DNA of 64,000 nt. Origin: Anaerostipes sp. MSJ-23 (GTDB taxonomy: Bacteria; Bacillota; Clostridia; Lachnospirales; Lachnospiraceae). The position numbers and the translations under genes are program-made. Every line of letters starts with the position of its first letter. Position 1 is the first letter of the stretch. Below the pieces are notes generated by a model that saw only the letters and a program-made list of their open reading frames with translations, did not search any database and was not told where the DNA came from. Positions 1 through 8,980 of the stretch are shown piece by piece. Location: the NCBI RefSeq assembly GCF_018918155.1, contig NZ_JAHLPY010000001.1, positions 186,001 to 250,000 on the forward strand, written 5' to 3'.

Positions 1-2165
1 GGATATTTCCAACATTTCGCCGGTGGTGTAATCTTATCATACAGTCCAGTACAATCAATGCTTGTACTCGTTGTAATCACCCCTTCATTCAAACCTGCAA
101 GTGCAGACAATGGTTTAAAAGTAGAACCTGGCGCTGTCTTATGATACAGTGCTTGATTATAAAGCGGTGTAGAAGAAGACGTTGCAAGCTGTCTATAATA
201 TCCGCTATCTGTTCCACTTGATAAACGATTGGTATCATATCCAGGATAACTAACCAGTGCTTTTATTTTCCCTGTCTTTGAATCCGTAATTACAATCGAT
301 CCGGAACAAGGATCCAAACCAAGCTGGGCAGGAGTAATTTCCAGTTTTTTCAGCTTATTATAAATAAAATTATAACTGTTTAAAGCTCCTGATTTTAGAC
401 TATTATAATCGCTATCTCCTTTTTTCTTTAAAACACCCTGTTCATAAAGGAGAAGGCACACTTCTCTTCCAGTTAACTTTCCAGTATTGATCTTTTGTTC
501 ACATACGGTTGTATCGAAATCATCCGCTTCAAGCATTGCATTTTCAAGATAAGAAACAAGTGCCTTCATAACTTCCTCTGTATTATTATACTTATTATTC
601 ACATTCAGATTCGAAATATCAATCCATTCTTTATTAATTGCATAACGTAAGAACTGTCCAAGGCCAATTTTCTCACTCTTCCACTGCTGATAAGTTTTAT
701 CTTCTGTATCAATAGAACTTGAAAGCAATACCTTATTTTTTACAAGTAACTTATAAACATAATCTGCATAAGCTTGTTTTTCATCACTTTCTTTTTTATA
801 AGGCTTTTTGCTGTTCAATAACATATCTTTGATCATAGAAATAGCTGAATCATCCAACTTCTGAATCTTTTTATACATCTTCTTTTCATAAGCTGTAGCA
901 TCATTTCCATTTAAATTTTCCAAATCAATGACACCGTTTCCAATCAGAGCATAATAAGCACTTTTGATTGGTATCATAATATGCTCTCTATCACTTCCTT
1001 TGGAATCAGATGTCGTTAACTTTGAAAGAACAATACCTGCAATCTTTTTTTCTAAAAGTTTGTAAACATATTCTTGAAGACGACTATCAATCGAAAGCGT
1101 TACATTATTTCCTGTTCCTGCTTTTACTGTCTTCGTCGTTTTCACAATCTTTCCAATATTATTTACAATCAAAGTCTGACTTCCGCTATCTCCATGTAAA
1201 TAGCTTTCCAACTGTTTTTCCACACCAGCTTTTCCAACCGTCTCATCACTAGAATAATAATCTTTGTCTGATTCCTTCTTTCCTTTATTATAAGTCTCTA
1301 ATTCGTCACTATTAATTGTTCCTGTATATCCAACAACATGAGACAATGCCTCACTTTTATTGTAAACACGAATAGACTTTGTACTAATATCAATTCCAGG
1401 AAGTTCACTGCTTCGCTCTTCTAATTCCGCAATACTCTTACTACTGATTCCATTTGCAATCGTAACTTTCATATACTGTGAATAACGACTTAGGAAAGCA
1501 CTATAGCGTACTGACATAATTTTAAGTGCATCTTCCTTTGAGTATTTCTTATCAATATCAAACATTTTTCCAGTTCCAGCAGAACCCATTGTTCCATCTC
1601 TTAAATACTCAAAAACCTGTTCTGCCGTGGCATTCAACTGCTGGTTTCTTAATTTTTTCTCTGCACTTGTAAGATCCGATGTATCACTTCCAATTCCGAA
1701 AACATCCCTTTTAAATTTCTTCAATCGTGATCCAGTTTCTGTAAAACGGAATTTACCACTTCCTGTAATTTCAATTGGAATATCATTAATAAAAGTATCT
1801 CCGTTTCTCTCAAGGATTTGTACAACTTCATGAATTACCTTATTCTTTTCGTAGCTTTCGGACGTTTTATTTTTTGTTGCTAATGTTTTAAATTCATTAT
1901 CATTCTGAAAGGTCACTGTATAAACAAGCTTATTATAAGCCAACAGTTTTCCATTACAATCATAAATGTTTCCTCTTGTCCCTGATGTTTTTACTGTCTT
2001 TTGTACCTTATATGTAAAATCTTTCTTATGTGATTCTCCCTGAACAATTTCCAAAATAAACACACGACAGATTAATACGCAAAAAAGAATGCCAAACAAC
2101 ACGGTTAAAGCAAGCAATCTGTTTTCCAGTAATTTTTCTACTCTCTGATAAAATTTCCGTAACAC
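1..2165 (-). CDS. mrdA: Penicillin-binding protein 2 (class B transpeptidase), 3' end cut by window
   Basis: Peptidoglycan DD-transpeptidase of the elongation machinery, membrane anchored and acting outside the cell. The frame opens at a GTG (2163-2165) that shares one base with the mreD stop codon. A single N-terminal membrane segment lies near residues 17-37, followed by the family motif TRGNIYDCNGKLLAYN near residue 70. The catalytic SxxK motif reads STFK with Ser at about residue 681 (codon 123-125), in the same frame as the start, so no frameshift lies between. The SxN and KTG motifs lie beyond the window. The part before the active-site Ser is about twice as long as in E. coli PBP2. It is the last visible gene of mreC-mreD-PBP2, which supports an elongation role. 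A sporulation paralogue (SpoVD) is less likely given the mreCD context. Confidence 0.93.
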   Translation of the reverse strand, partial: MLRKFYQRVEKLLENRLLALTVLFGILFCVLICRVFILEIVQGESHKKDFTYKVQKTVKTSGTRGNIYDCNGKLLAYNKLVYTVTFQNDNEFKTLATKNKTSESYEKNKVIHEVVQILERNGDTFINDIPIEITGSGKFRFTETGSRLKKFKRDVFGIGSDTSDLTSAEKKLRNQQLNATAEQVFEYLRDGTMGSAGTGKMFDIDKKYSKEDALKIMSVRYSAFLSRYSQYMKVTIANGISSKSIAELEERSSELPGIDISTKSIRVYNKSEALSHVVGYTGTINSDELETYNKGKKESDKDYYSSDETVGKAGVEKQLESYLHGDSGSQTLIVNNIGKIVKTTKTVKAGTGNNVTLSIDSRLQEYVYKLLEKKIAGIVLSKLTTSDSKGSDREHIMIPIKSAYYALIGNGVIDLENLNGNDATAYEKKMYKKIQKLDDSAISMIKDMLLNSKKPYKKESDEKQAYADYVYKLLVKNKVLLSSSIDTEDKTYQQWKSEKIGLGQFLRYAINKEWIDISNLNVNNKYNNTEEVMKALVSYLENAMLEADDFDTTVCEQKINTGKLTGREVCLLLYEQGVLKKKGDSDYNSLKSGALNSYNFIYNKLKKLEITPAQLGLDPCSGSIVITDSKTGKIKALVSYPGYDTNRLSSGTDSGYYRQLATSSSTPLYNQALYHKTAPGSTFKPLSALAGLNEGVITTSTSIDCTGLYDKITPPAKCWKY

Positions 2166-2680
2166 TAGAACATACTCCTTTTTTCACCATCGCTGATCCT
2201 TAGATCGATCGCCAACAGTATTTTATATAAAATCAATGCCACAATTCCTGTATAAACAGCTTCTGGTATCATGATATGGATCAGATAACTGATAAAATGA
2301 AATCTTCCTCTTAATACAAAGAAGAAAAAGAACATAACAAAGCTGTAAATAAGAGAATTTCCTGCTAATAATCCAATTGGAAGCAAAATATCATCTTCAT
2401 AAAAGCGCGCATGAAACCATCCATTAGCATATCCAAAAAATAGATATAATAATGCATACTGTCCCATTACACTTCCTGAAAAAATGTCAATCAGCAAGCC
2501 ACAAAAAAATCCAATAACAATTCCTGTTTTTTTCCCGCGAATAAATCCCATCGTTACTGTAAGAATGAGAAGAATGTTTGGAACAACATCCGCAAGGCTC
2601 AGGAACTCAAATACACTTGTCTGCAAAAGAAAACAAACGATTACAGCCAGAATATAAAATATGATTCTCTTTATACTCAT
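2165..2680 (-). CDS. mreD: Rod shape-determining protein MreD
   Basis: Integral membrane component of the lateral wall elongation complex that works with MreC and the PBP2 encoded next to it. The 171 residues are largely hydrophobic with about five membrane segments; the first (residues 5-22) is followed by PNILLILTVTMGFIRGKKTG, typical of the MreD family. The length fits the family. The gene lies 11 bases after mreC, and its stop TAG overlaps the GTG start of PBP2, which suggests translational coupling. Confidence 0.92.
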   Translation of the reverse strand: MSIKRIIFYILAVIVCFLLQTSVFEFLSLADVVPNILLILTVTMGFIRGKKTGIVIGFFCGLLIDIFSGSVMGQYALLYLFFGYANGWFHARFYEDDILLPIGLLAGNSLIYSFVMFFFFFVLRGRFHFISYLIHIMIPEAVYTGIVALILYKILLAIDLRISDGEKRSMF

Positions 2681-2691
2681 GCAACCACCTT

Positions 2692-3561
2692 CTATTCTTT
2701 CGTATTCGTATCAAGATTTTCTGTTTTTTTGATATCAGTAATAACCAAAACTTCTTTTAAATGTTTGAAATCTACAACTGGAGTTACCCTTGCTGTTTTT
2801 GTAAGCTTTGTAGAATCCATCTTGATATTAGAAACCTTCCCAATAGTAATTCCTTCATTGAATTTAGAACTTACATTAGATGTAACAATTTCATCTCCAT
2901 TTTTTACCTTGGCATCTTTATCAATATAAACAACATCCAAATAACCATCTTCGATGGTATCAAGGCTTCCTTTTACAATACAGTAAGAATCTGAAGTTTT
3001 TAAGAACATGGCACTCACCATACTTGTGTCATTGATAATTGTACGCACCTTTGCTGAATTGGCCGTTACATCATAAACAATTCCCACCAATCCATCATCC
3101 GCAATGACGTTCATATCCTTTTTAATGCCATCTTTGCTTCCTTTATCAATGGAAAAAATTTCAAACCAATTACTGGAACCTTTACTTATAACTCTGGCTC
3201 CCACTGTATGATATTTCTCATATTTCTTTTTCAGTTTCAACAAACCTTGAAGACGATCTAATTCCACCTGATCTTGCTTTAACAGACGGTTCTGCATTCT
3301 CATTGCATTTAACTTTTCATTCAGAAGTTTGTTCTCTGTTCTTAGTTCTTTTTTTGTCTTTGTTTCCTCATTCCAGGAAAAGGCCGCATTTCCAACCGTA
3401 TTAATTCCTTTTTGCATTGGCGAAAGAACGAAGGTAAATGCACTTTTTACCGGTGTCAGAACGCTGCCTGCAAACACACTGACTCCAATCAAGATCGCAC
3501 AAATCACAATAAAGATTGCAAGATAATGATTAGAATTTATTTTTTTCCTCTGCAACTTCAT
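2692..3561 (-). CDS. mreC: Rod shape-determining protein MreC
   Basis: Bitopic membrane protein that links the cytoplasmic MreB filament to PBP2 and MreD outside the membrane. A short basic N-terminus precedes a membrane segment (residues about 14-32), then a coiled coil (about 63-110) and a periplasmic-type beta-barrel domain with the family stretches GSSNWFEIFSIDKGSKDGI and DDGLVGIVYDV. The length of 289 is usual. The start has GAGG seven bases upstream. radC lies upstream as in many Firmicutes, but the mreB expected between radC and mreC is missing: the 93-base gap cannot hold it. Confidence 0.94.
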   Translation of the reverse strand: MKLQRKKINSNHYLAIFIVICAILIGVSVFAGSVLTPVKSAFTFVLSPMQKGINTVGNAAFSWNEETKTKKELRTENKLLNEKLNAMRMQNRLLKQDQVELDRLQGLLKLKKKYEKYHTVGARVISKGSSNWFEIFSIDKGSKDGIKKDMNVIADDGLVGIVYDVTANSAKVRTIINDTSMVSAMFLKTSDSYCIVKGSLDTIEDGYLDVVYIDKDAKVKNGDEIVTSNVSSKFNEGITIGKVSNIKMDSTKLTKTARVTPVVDFKHLKEVLVITDIKKTENLDTNTKE

Positions 3562-3654
3562 AAATCATCCTCGTTTCATTGTTTCATTTTTACAATATCC
3601 ATTATTTTCATATGATTTTTATTCTCTCTGTCATTTTTTGTCTTCTGTCTTTTT

Positions 3655-4353
3655 TTATATAATCTGTTCTTCCCGAAAACTGACGTATGCATGATCACCG
3701 ATAATAATATGATCTGATAACGGAATCCCAACCAACTCTCCAGCTTCCTTCATTCTCCTAGTCGTTAAAATATCCTGCCGGCTTGGCGTTGGATCTCCCG
3801 ATGGATGGTTATGTATCATAATGACAGATACAGCCTCACAGCGCAAAGCTTCCACAAACAATTCCCTCGGAGATGCCACTGTTTGATTAACAGTTCCAAC
3901 AGAAACTTTTAATTCCTTAATGACTTTATTTTTCCCATTAAAAAAAATTAATATCATCTCTTCCCTGTTTAAATGACGCATTCCTTCCATATAATAGTCT
4001 GCAATCGATTTTGGTGAATGAAAACTTAATTTTTTTTCTGCCTTTGTTGCTGCCAATCTTTTAGAAAGTTCCACAATACATAAAATTTGAATTGCTTTCA
4101 CATTTCCAATTCCAGAAATTTTTCTAAGTTCCTCTATTGACAAATGACAAATACCAAGTAAACCCTGATAATATGGATGCAATGCGAAAATTTCTCTGGA
4201 AAGTTCCACTGCCGTCTTATCTTTTGTCCCATTTCTTAAGACCACAGCCAAAAGTTCTGCATCAGATAAATGTCCGGGCCCATATATCTCACACTTTTCA
4301 TAAGGTCGTTCTAAAGCTGGAATTTCTTTGATCGTCTGATGTTTTTTTGTCAT
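3655..4353 (-). CDS. radC: RadC family JAMM-domain protein
   Basis: Member of the RadC/YsxA family. The name comes from an old link to DNA repair, and the real function is not settled. An N-terminal helix-hairpin-helix region (about 20-90, with LRKISGIGNVKAIQI) is followed by a JAMM metalloprotease-like domain with HNHPSGDPTPS (His near residue 181) and a C-terminal DHIIIGD. I chose ATG 4351-4353 (MTKKHQTIKE) because AAGGA lies seven bases upstream and the protein then begins like the family; the reading frame extends 20 codons further up but only from a TTG without a ribosome site. It is upstream of mreC on the same strand, a common Firmicute arrangement. Confidence 0.9.
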   Translation of the reverse strand: MTKKHQTIKEIPALERPYEKCEIYGPGHLSDAELLAVVLRNGTKDKTAVELSREIFALHPYYQGLLGICHLSIEELRKISGIGNVKAIQILCIVELSKRLAATKAEKKLSFHSPKSIADYYMEGMRHLNREEMILIFFNGKNKVIKELKVSVGTVNQTVASPRELFVEALRCEAVSVIMIHNHPSGDPTPSRQDILTTRRMKEAGELVGIPLSDHIIIGDHAYVSFREEQII

Positions 4354-4506
4354 AATGATTCCTTTCCGGACCAGAATAATTTTCCAGACAGGAAACAAAA
4401 ATATTTCTCTCAAAGTTATCTTACCATAACTTCTTTATGATGTATAGAAAACAACCCTTTGTTTTCCTTAAATTTTTCTTATATTCCTTCCTGCTTTTTT
4501 TATTAT

Positions 4507-5790
4507 TTAAATTTCAAGAAGTCCTTTTTCAACCATTCTCTGAAGAGACATGACAATCCCATATTTTGCATGTGGATAGGTTAACCCTCCCTGAAAATAT
4601 ACAGCATATGGTTCTTTCATCGGTCCGTCAGCACTTAATTCAATCGAAGCTCCAGAGACAAACGTACCAGCCGCCATAATTACATCACTGTCATATCCTG
4701 GCATATCCCAAGGTTCCGGTGTTACATAACTATCTACTGGTGATGCTTTTTGAATTCCTTCACAAAAAGCAATCAGTTTCTTTGGATCCTTCAGCTCAAC
4801 TGCTTGTATAATATCGTGACGTTCTTCTCTCCCATCAGGGACAACTTTAAATCCGAGATTTTCATATAAATTTGCAGCAAAAACAGCTCCTTTTAAAGCC
4901 GCATTTACAACCGTTGGTGCCATAAAAAGTCCTTGAATAAATTGTCGATTTACCCCAAGCGTTGCTCCAACTTCTTTTCCAAGTCCTGGTGTTGTGAGAC
5001 GATAAGCACATTGTTCAATCAAATCATGTTTTCCACAAATATATCCTCCAATTGGTGCCAATCCTCCGCCAGGATTCTTAATCAACGATCCAACGACCAT
5101 ATCGGCTCCAACATCTGATGGTTCTTTTGTTTCCACAAACTCTCCATAGCAATTATCTACCATAACAATCCAGTTTGGATTTAATTTTTTTACAAATGCA
5201 ATTGCCTGTCCAATCTGATCAACAGATAATGTCGGCCTTGTCGCATAACCTTTGGAACGTTGAATATGAATGAGTTTTGTATGTTCATTTGCTGCTTTTT
5301 TAATTCCTTCGTAATCAAAACTTCCATCAGAAAGTAAATCAACTTGTGCATAAGTAATTCCATACTCGGCAAGTGATCCTTTTGATGGACGAATTCCGAT
5401 CACCTCTTCCAGAGTATCATAAGGTTTTCCAGAAATTGCAAGAATTTCATCCCCTGGTCTTAAATTAGCACTTAAAGCTAAACCAAGTGCGTGCGTTCCA
5501 CAAGTGATCTGTGGACGTACCAGAGCATCTTCCGTATGAAAAACATCAGCATACACTGCTTCGATTGCCTCACGCCCAATATCATTATAGCCATATCCCG
5601 TTGTTCCACTAAGATGTGCCTCTGCAATCTTATGTGTCTGCATCGCTTTTAAAACTTTCAGCTGATTAAATTCTGCTATCTGATCAAATTTCTGAAATCG
5701 ATCAGATAATCCTTCCTCGATTTTTTTTGAAAAATTATATACTTTTTCATCGACTCCTAGCGATTTATAATATTCTTTTAAACTATCCAT
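4507..5790 (-). CDS. Methionine gamma-lyase / aluminium-resistance family PLP protein (YnbB-like)
   Basis: PLP-dependent fold type I enzyme of the family annotated as methionine gamma-lyase or 'aluminium resistance protein', whose physiological substrate is uncertain. Seen in the sequence: an N-terminal ATTGYGYND-like segment (HLSGTTGYGYNDIGREAIE), the cofactor Asp in VDNCYGEF and the Schiff-base Lys in GSLIKNPGGGLAPIGG. The length of 427 fits. It overlaps the end of miaA by eight bases and is the last gene of the miaB-mutS-mutL-cdd-miaA operon; miaA next to this family is also seen in Bacillus. A weak hairpin at 4459-4478 follows within the 153-base gap before radC. Confidence 0.85.
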   Translation of the reverse strand: MDSLKEYYKSLGVDEKVYNFSKKIEEGLSDRFQKFDQIAEFNQLKVLKAMQTHKIAEAHLSGTTGYGYNDIGREAIEAVYADVFHTEDALVRPQITCGTHALGLALSANLRPGDEILAISGKPYDTLEEVIGIRPSKGSLAEYGITYAQVDLLSDGSFDYEGIKKAANEHTKLIHIQRSKGYATRPTLSVDQIGQAIAFVKKLNPNWIVMVDNCYGEFVETKEPSDVGADMVVGSLIKNPGGGLAPIGGYICGKHDLIEQCAYRLTTPGLGKEVGATLGVNRQFIQGLFMAPTVVNAALKGAVFAANLYENLGFKVVPDGREERHDIIQAVELKDPKKLIAFCEGIQKASPVDSYVTPEPWDMPGYDSDVIMAAGTFVSGASIELSADGPMKEPYAVYFQGGLTYPHAKYGIVMSLQRMVEKGLLEI

Positions 5791-6727
5791 TCCATATGCC
5801 TTTCTGTTTTAGTATTTCCAACATGTATGTCAAAATTTCTGTTTCTGTTTTAAATTCAGACTTATCAATAAAAATGGTATCTTTTTCCCTTCGAAACCAT
5901 GTGAGCTGTCTTTTTGCAAAATGTCTGGTATCTTTCTTTATCTGTTCTGTCATTTCTTCCATCGAACACCCTCCATTCAGATAATCAAACACTTCTTTAT
6001 AGCCAATTCCCTGCATGGATACCATAGATTTTTCATATCCTTCTTTTTTTAATTGCCGCACTTCATCAACCAAACCTTGCTCTATCATAAGATCCACTCT
6101 CTTATTGATTCGGTCATAAAGAACTTCTCTTTGATTCGTTAAAACAAAATATGCCGACTGATATGGAGATTCTCTCTGACTTTCTTTTTCATTATGTTCA
6201 GAAATTGGATATCCATTCTGATGATAAAACTCTAAAGCACGAATTACTCGTTTCACATTATTACAATGAATTTTCTGCGCAGAAACTGGATCAATTTCCT
6301 TCAACATTTCATGAAGTTTCTCTTTCCCATCTTTTTTTCCTATTTCCTGAAGGAATGTGCGATATTGCTTATCTCCTTCTTCTTTTGTAAAATCAATATC
6401 ATAAAGCAATCCCTGAATATAAAAACCAGTACCTCCAACAATTAAAGGAATTTTTCCTCTGTCATAAATTTCTTTCAAGGCTTTTTTTGCCATCTCCTGA
6501 AATTTTGCAATATGAAATTCTTCCGATGGATCGAGTTCATCTACCAGATAATGTCGGATTCCCTGCATCTCTTGTGATGTAATCTTAGCAGTTCCAATAT
6601 CCATTTTTTTATAAACCTGCATGGAATCTGCAGATATGATTTCTCCATCTATCGCTTTGGCAAGTCCAATCGATAATTCTGTCTTCCCAACCGCAGTTGG
6701 TCCTGTTAATATGATCATTGGTTTCAT
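5783..6727 (-). CDS. miaA: tRNA dimethylallyltransferase MiaA
   Basis: Transfers the dimethylallyl group to A37 of tRNAs that read UNN codons; MiaB, encoded in the same operon, then methylthiolates the product. The P-loop is GPTAVGKTELS (residues 9-19), followed by the family stretches ISADSMQVYKKMDIGTAK and GGTGFYIQGL, and MQGIGYKEV further on. The length of 314 is normal. It follows cdd with one base between the genes and overlaps the downstream PLP gene. Confidence 0.97.
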   Translation of the reverse strand: MKPMIILTGPTAVGKTELSIGLAKAIDGEIISADSMQVYKKMDIGTAKITSQEMQGIRHYLVDELDPSEEFHIAKFQEMAKKALKEIYDRGKIPLIVGGTGFYIQGLLYDIDFTKEEGDKQYRTFLQEIGKKDGKEKLHEMLKEIDPVSAQKIHCNNVKRVIRALEFYHQNGYPISEHNEKESQRESPYQSAYFVLTNQREVLYDRINKRVDLMIEQGLVDEVRQLKKEGYEKSMVSMQGIGYKEVFDYLNGGCSMEEMTEQIKKDTRHFAKRQLTWFRREKDTIFIDKSEFKTETEILTYMLEILKQKGIWNG

Positions 6728-6728
6728 C

Positions 6729-7100
6729 TTAAAATCCTTTCGGCATCAACTCTGATAATCGATAACTTTCATATCCATTGGCACTTTGACAAATCACTTT
6801 CATATCCGGGCCGAATTCATGAAGTACCTGTCGGCAAATTCCACACGGATATACGGTATCTTCCCCGCTAGATGCAATCGCAATTACCTCAAATTCTCTT
6901 TCTCCACTACTGATGGCTTTTACAGCGGCACATCGTTCCGCACAAATTGCAGCTCCATAAGAGGAATTTTCCACATTACATCCTGTAAATACTTTCCCGT
7001 TTTTTGTCTGCAGTGCTGCCCCTACCTTAAAATTTGAATACGGAGCATATGCTGCTTCTTTTGCTTTGTCTGCAAGTTCTAATAATTTTTGATCTTCCAT
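6729..7100 (-). CDS. cdd: Cytidine deaminase
   Basis: Hydrolytic deaminase of cytidine and deoxycytidine in pyrimidine salvage, cytosolic, zinc dependent. The 123-residue form carries the catalytic C-A-E motif in AAICAERCAAV (Cys53, Glu55) and the other zinc ligands in PCGICRQVL (Cys86, Cys89). I start at ATG 7098-7100, with AGGAGG ten bases upstream; a TTG three codons earlier would sit almost on the ribosome site. Its place between mutL and miaA suggests simple co-transcription and not a shared pathway. Confidence 0.95.
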   Translation of the reverse strand: MEDQKLLELADKAKEAAYAPYSNFKVGAALQTKNGKVFTGCNVENSSYGAAICAERCAAVKAISSGEREFEVIAIASSGEDTVYPCGICRQVLHEFGPDMKVICQSANGYESYRLSELMPKGF

Positions 7101-7114
7101 AACAAACAAGCCTC

Positions 7115-8977
7115 CTAAACAATTCTCTTAAATTTCTTCTCTATTTCATATTTACTCATTTTAATAATCGTTGGTCTCCCATGCGGACATTGATATGGAT
7201 TCTCAAGCTCCATTAACTGATCTAGTAAATGCTCCACTTCCGGCAAAGAAATTTTTTGATTGCCCTTAATCGACATTTTACATGCCATTGTTGCAATTTT
7301 GTCCGTAATAATGTCAACATTTGCCTTTGGACTTTCTCTGCTTACACAATCCAGCAGTTCAATAAATAAATCTTCTTCTCCAATTCCATAAAGATTTGCC
7401 GGGACCTGACGAATACAAAATTCATTTCCTCCAAAAGCTTCAATTGTAAAACCAAGCCCTGCAAAAATGTCCGCATAATTTCTTAAAACTTCTGCTTCTG
7501 ACATAGATACCGTAATAACAAGCGGCGGTTCCAATCCCTGACTATAAATTTCCTTCTTTTTAAAATCCCGCATCAGCTTTTCATAATTTACTTTTTCATG
7601 CGCTGCATGTTGATCCATAATAAACAATTCGTCTTCATATTCAATCAGCCAATACGTGCGAAATAGCTGTCCAATCACTTTTCTTCCTGGTTTTGCTTTT
7701 TCCTCTAAAACAGAAGTTTCATTTAATGTCATTTGATGCGGCTTTTCTTCTTCCTTTTCAATAGAAGGAAACGATTTCTTTTTTATATCATAATTAAGAC
7801 CTGCATAAACTGAGCTGCTTTTTTGTTCTTCTCGTCTTCGATTTCTTTCAAACGGCTCCGGCATTTTCTTTTTCTCAAGTTTTACATCTGATACCAAACC
7901 TGATTTTGTCAACATTTCTTTTGGTACTTCTTTTCGATTTTGTCCTTCCCGTTTCTTCTCTTTATCTGACTGTACCTGCGGGATTAAATCCCTGGTAAGC
8001 AAAACCTCCCGAATTTTTGTAGCAAGAAGTTCATACAATTCATTTCCATTTTCAAAACGAATTTCCATTTTGGTTGGATGCACATTAATATCAAGAAGGT
8101 CCGGACGAATTTCCATATTCAAACAAATGAATGGATATTTATGAGTCATTGTAAAAGTTTTATAAGCCTCTTCAATCGCACGATAAATTAATGGGCTCTT
8201 AATATATCTTCCATTAATAAAATAACTTTCATAGTTACGATTTCCTCTGGAAATATGAGGTTTTCCGACAAACCCATAAACTTTTATATTATCTGTTTCT
8301 GCCTCAAGCTCAATTAGCGCAGATGCTACATCTCTTCCATAAATATGATAAATAATATCTTTTAGATTTCCATTTCCCGAGGTATAAATTCTATTCCGAT
8401 TATTGTGAATAAATTTAAATGATATTTCTGGATGACTTAATGCCATATGAACCATAACCTGTTCTACATAACTAGCCTCTGTAGTTGCACTTTTTAAAAA
8501 CTTTCTCCTGGCTGGTGTATTATAGAAAATATTTTTTACAAGAAAAGTAGTTCCATCCGGTGCACCGATTTCTGAAAACTCCTCTTCTTCTCCACCACTA
8601 ATTTTATAGGAAGTTCCACTAAATCCACCTGCCGTTTTTGTCACCAATTCCACCTGAGCTACGGCTCCAATACTGGAAAGTGCCTCTCCACGAAATCCAA
8701 GAGAAGATACCGACATTAGATCCTCAACTGTTCGTATTTTACTTGTTGCATGTCTTAAAAATGCTGTTTTAACCTGATCTTTCGGTATTCCAGATCCATT
8801 ATCTGTTACGCGAATCAAAGTCATTCCACCATCTTTGATTTCTACTGTAACAGCATTCGCATTCGCATCAATAGCATTTTCTACCAGTTCCTTGACAACA
8901 GAAGCTGGTCGTTCTATCACTTCTCCCGCTGCAATATTATCAATGGTTTTCTGATCTAATAACTTTATCTGTGCCAT
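7115..8977 (-). CDS. mutL: DNA mismatch repair protein MutL
   Basis: GHKL ATPase that couples mismatch recognition by MutS to strand removal. N-terminal ATPase motifs: AAGEVIERPASVVKELVENA, DNGSGI and GFRGEALSSI. The C-terminal domain carries the endonuclease motif DQHAAHEKVNYE (about residue 453), ACKMSIKGNQ and CPHGRPT (about residue 599), so this is the nicking type of MutL expected in an organism without MutH. The middle (about 330-420) is a charged linker. mutS lies three bases upstream. Confidence 0.97.
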   Translation of the reverse strand: MAQIKLLDQKTIDNIAAGEVIERPASVVKELVENAIDANANAVTVEIKDGGMTLIRVTDNGSGIPKDQVKTAFLRHATSKIRTVEDLMSVSSLGFRGEALSSIGAVAQVELVTKTAGGFSGTSYKISGGEEEEFSEIGAPDGTTFLVKNIFYNTPARRKFLKSATTEASYVEQVMVHMALSHPEISFKFIHNNRNRIYTSGNGNLKDIIYHIYGRDVASALIELEAETDNIKVYGFVGKPHISRGNRNYESYFINGRYIKSPLIYRAIEEAYKTFTMTHKYPFICLNMEIRPDLLDINVHPTKMEIRFENGNELYELLATKIREVLLTRDLIPQVQSDKEKKREGQNRKEVPKEMLTKSGLVSDVKLEKKKMPEPFERNRRREEQKSSSVYAGLNYDIKKKSFPSIEKEEEKPHQMTLNETSVLEEKAKPGRKVIGQLFRTYWLIEYEDELFIMDQHAAHEKVNYEKLMRDFKKKEIYSQGLEPPLVITVSMSEAEVLRNYADIFAGLGFTIEAFGGNEFCIRQVPANLYGIGEEDLFIELLDCVSRESPKANVDIITDKIATMACKMSIKGNQKISLPEVEHLLDQLMELENPYQCPHGRPTIIKMSKYEIEKKFKRIV

Positions 8978-8980
8978 AAA

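Noticed and set aside
1010-1252. 80-codon + strand ORF
   Set aside because: It lies antisense inside the PBP2 frame and has no independent support.
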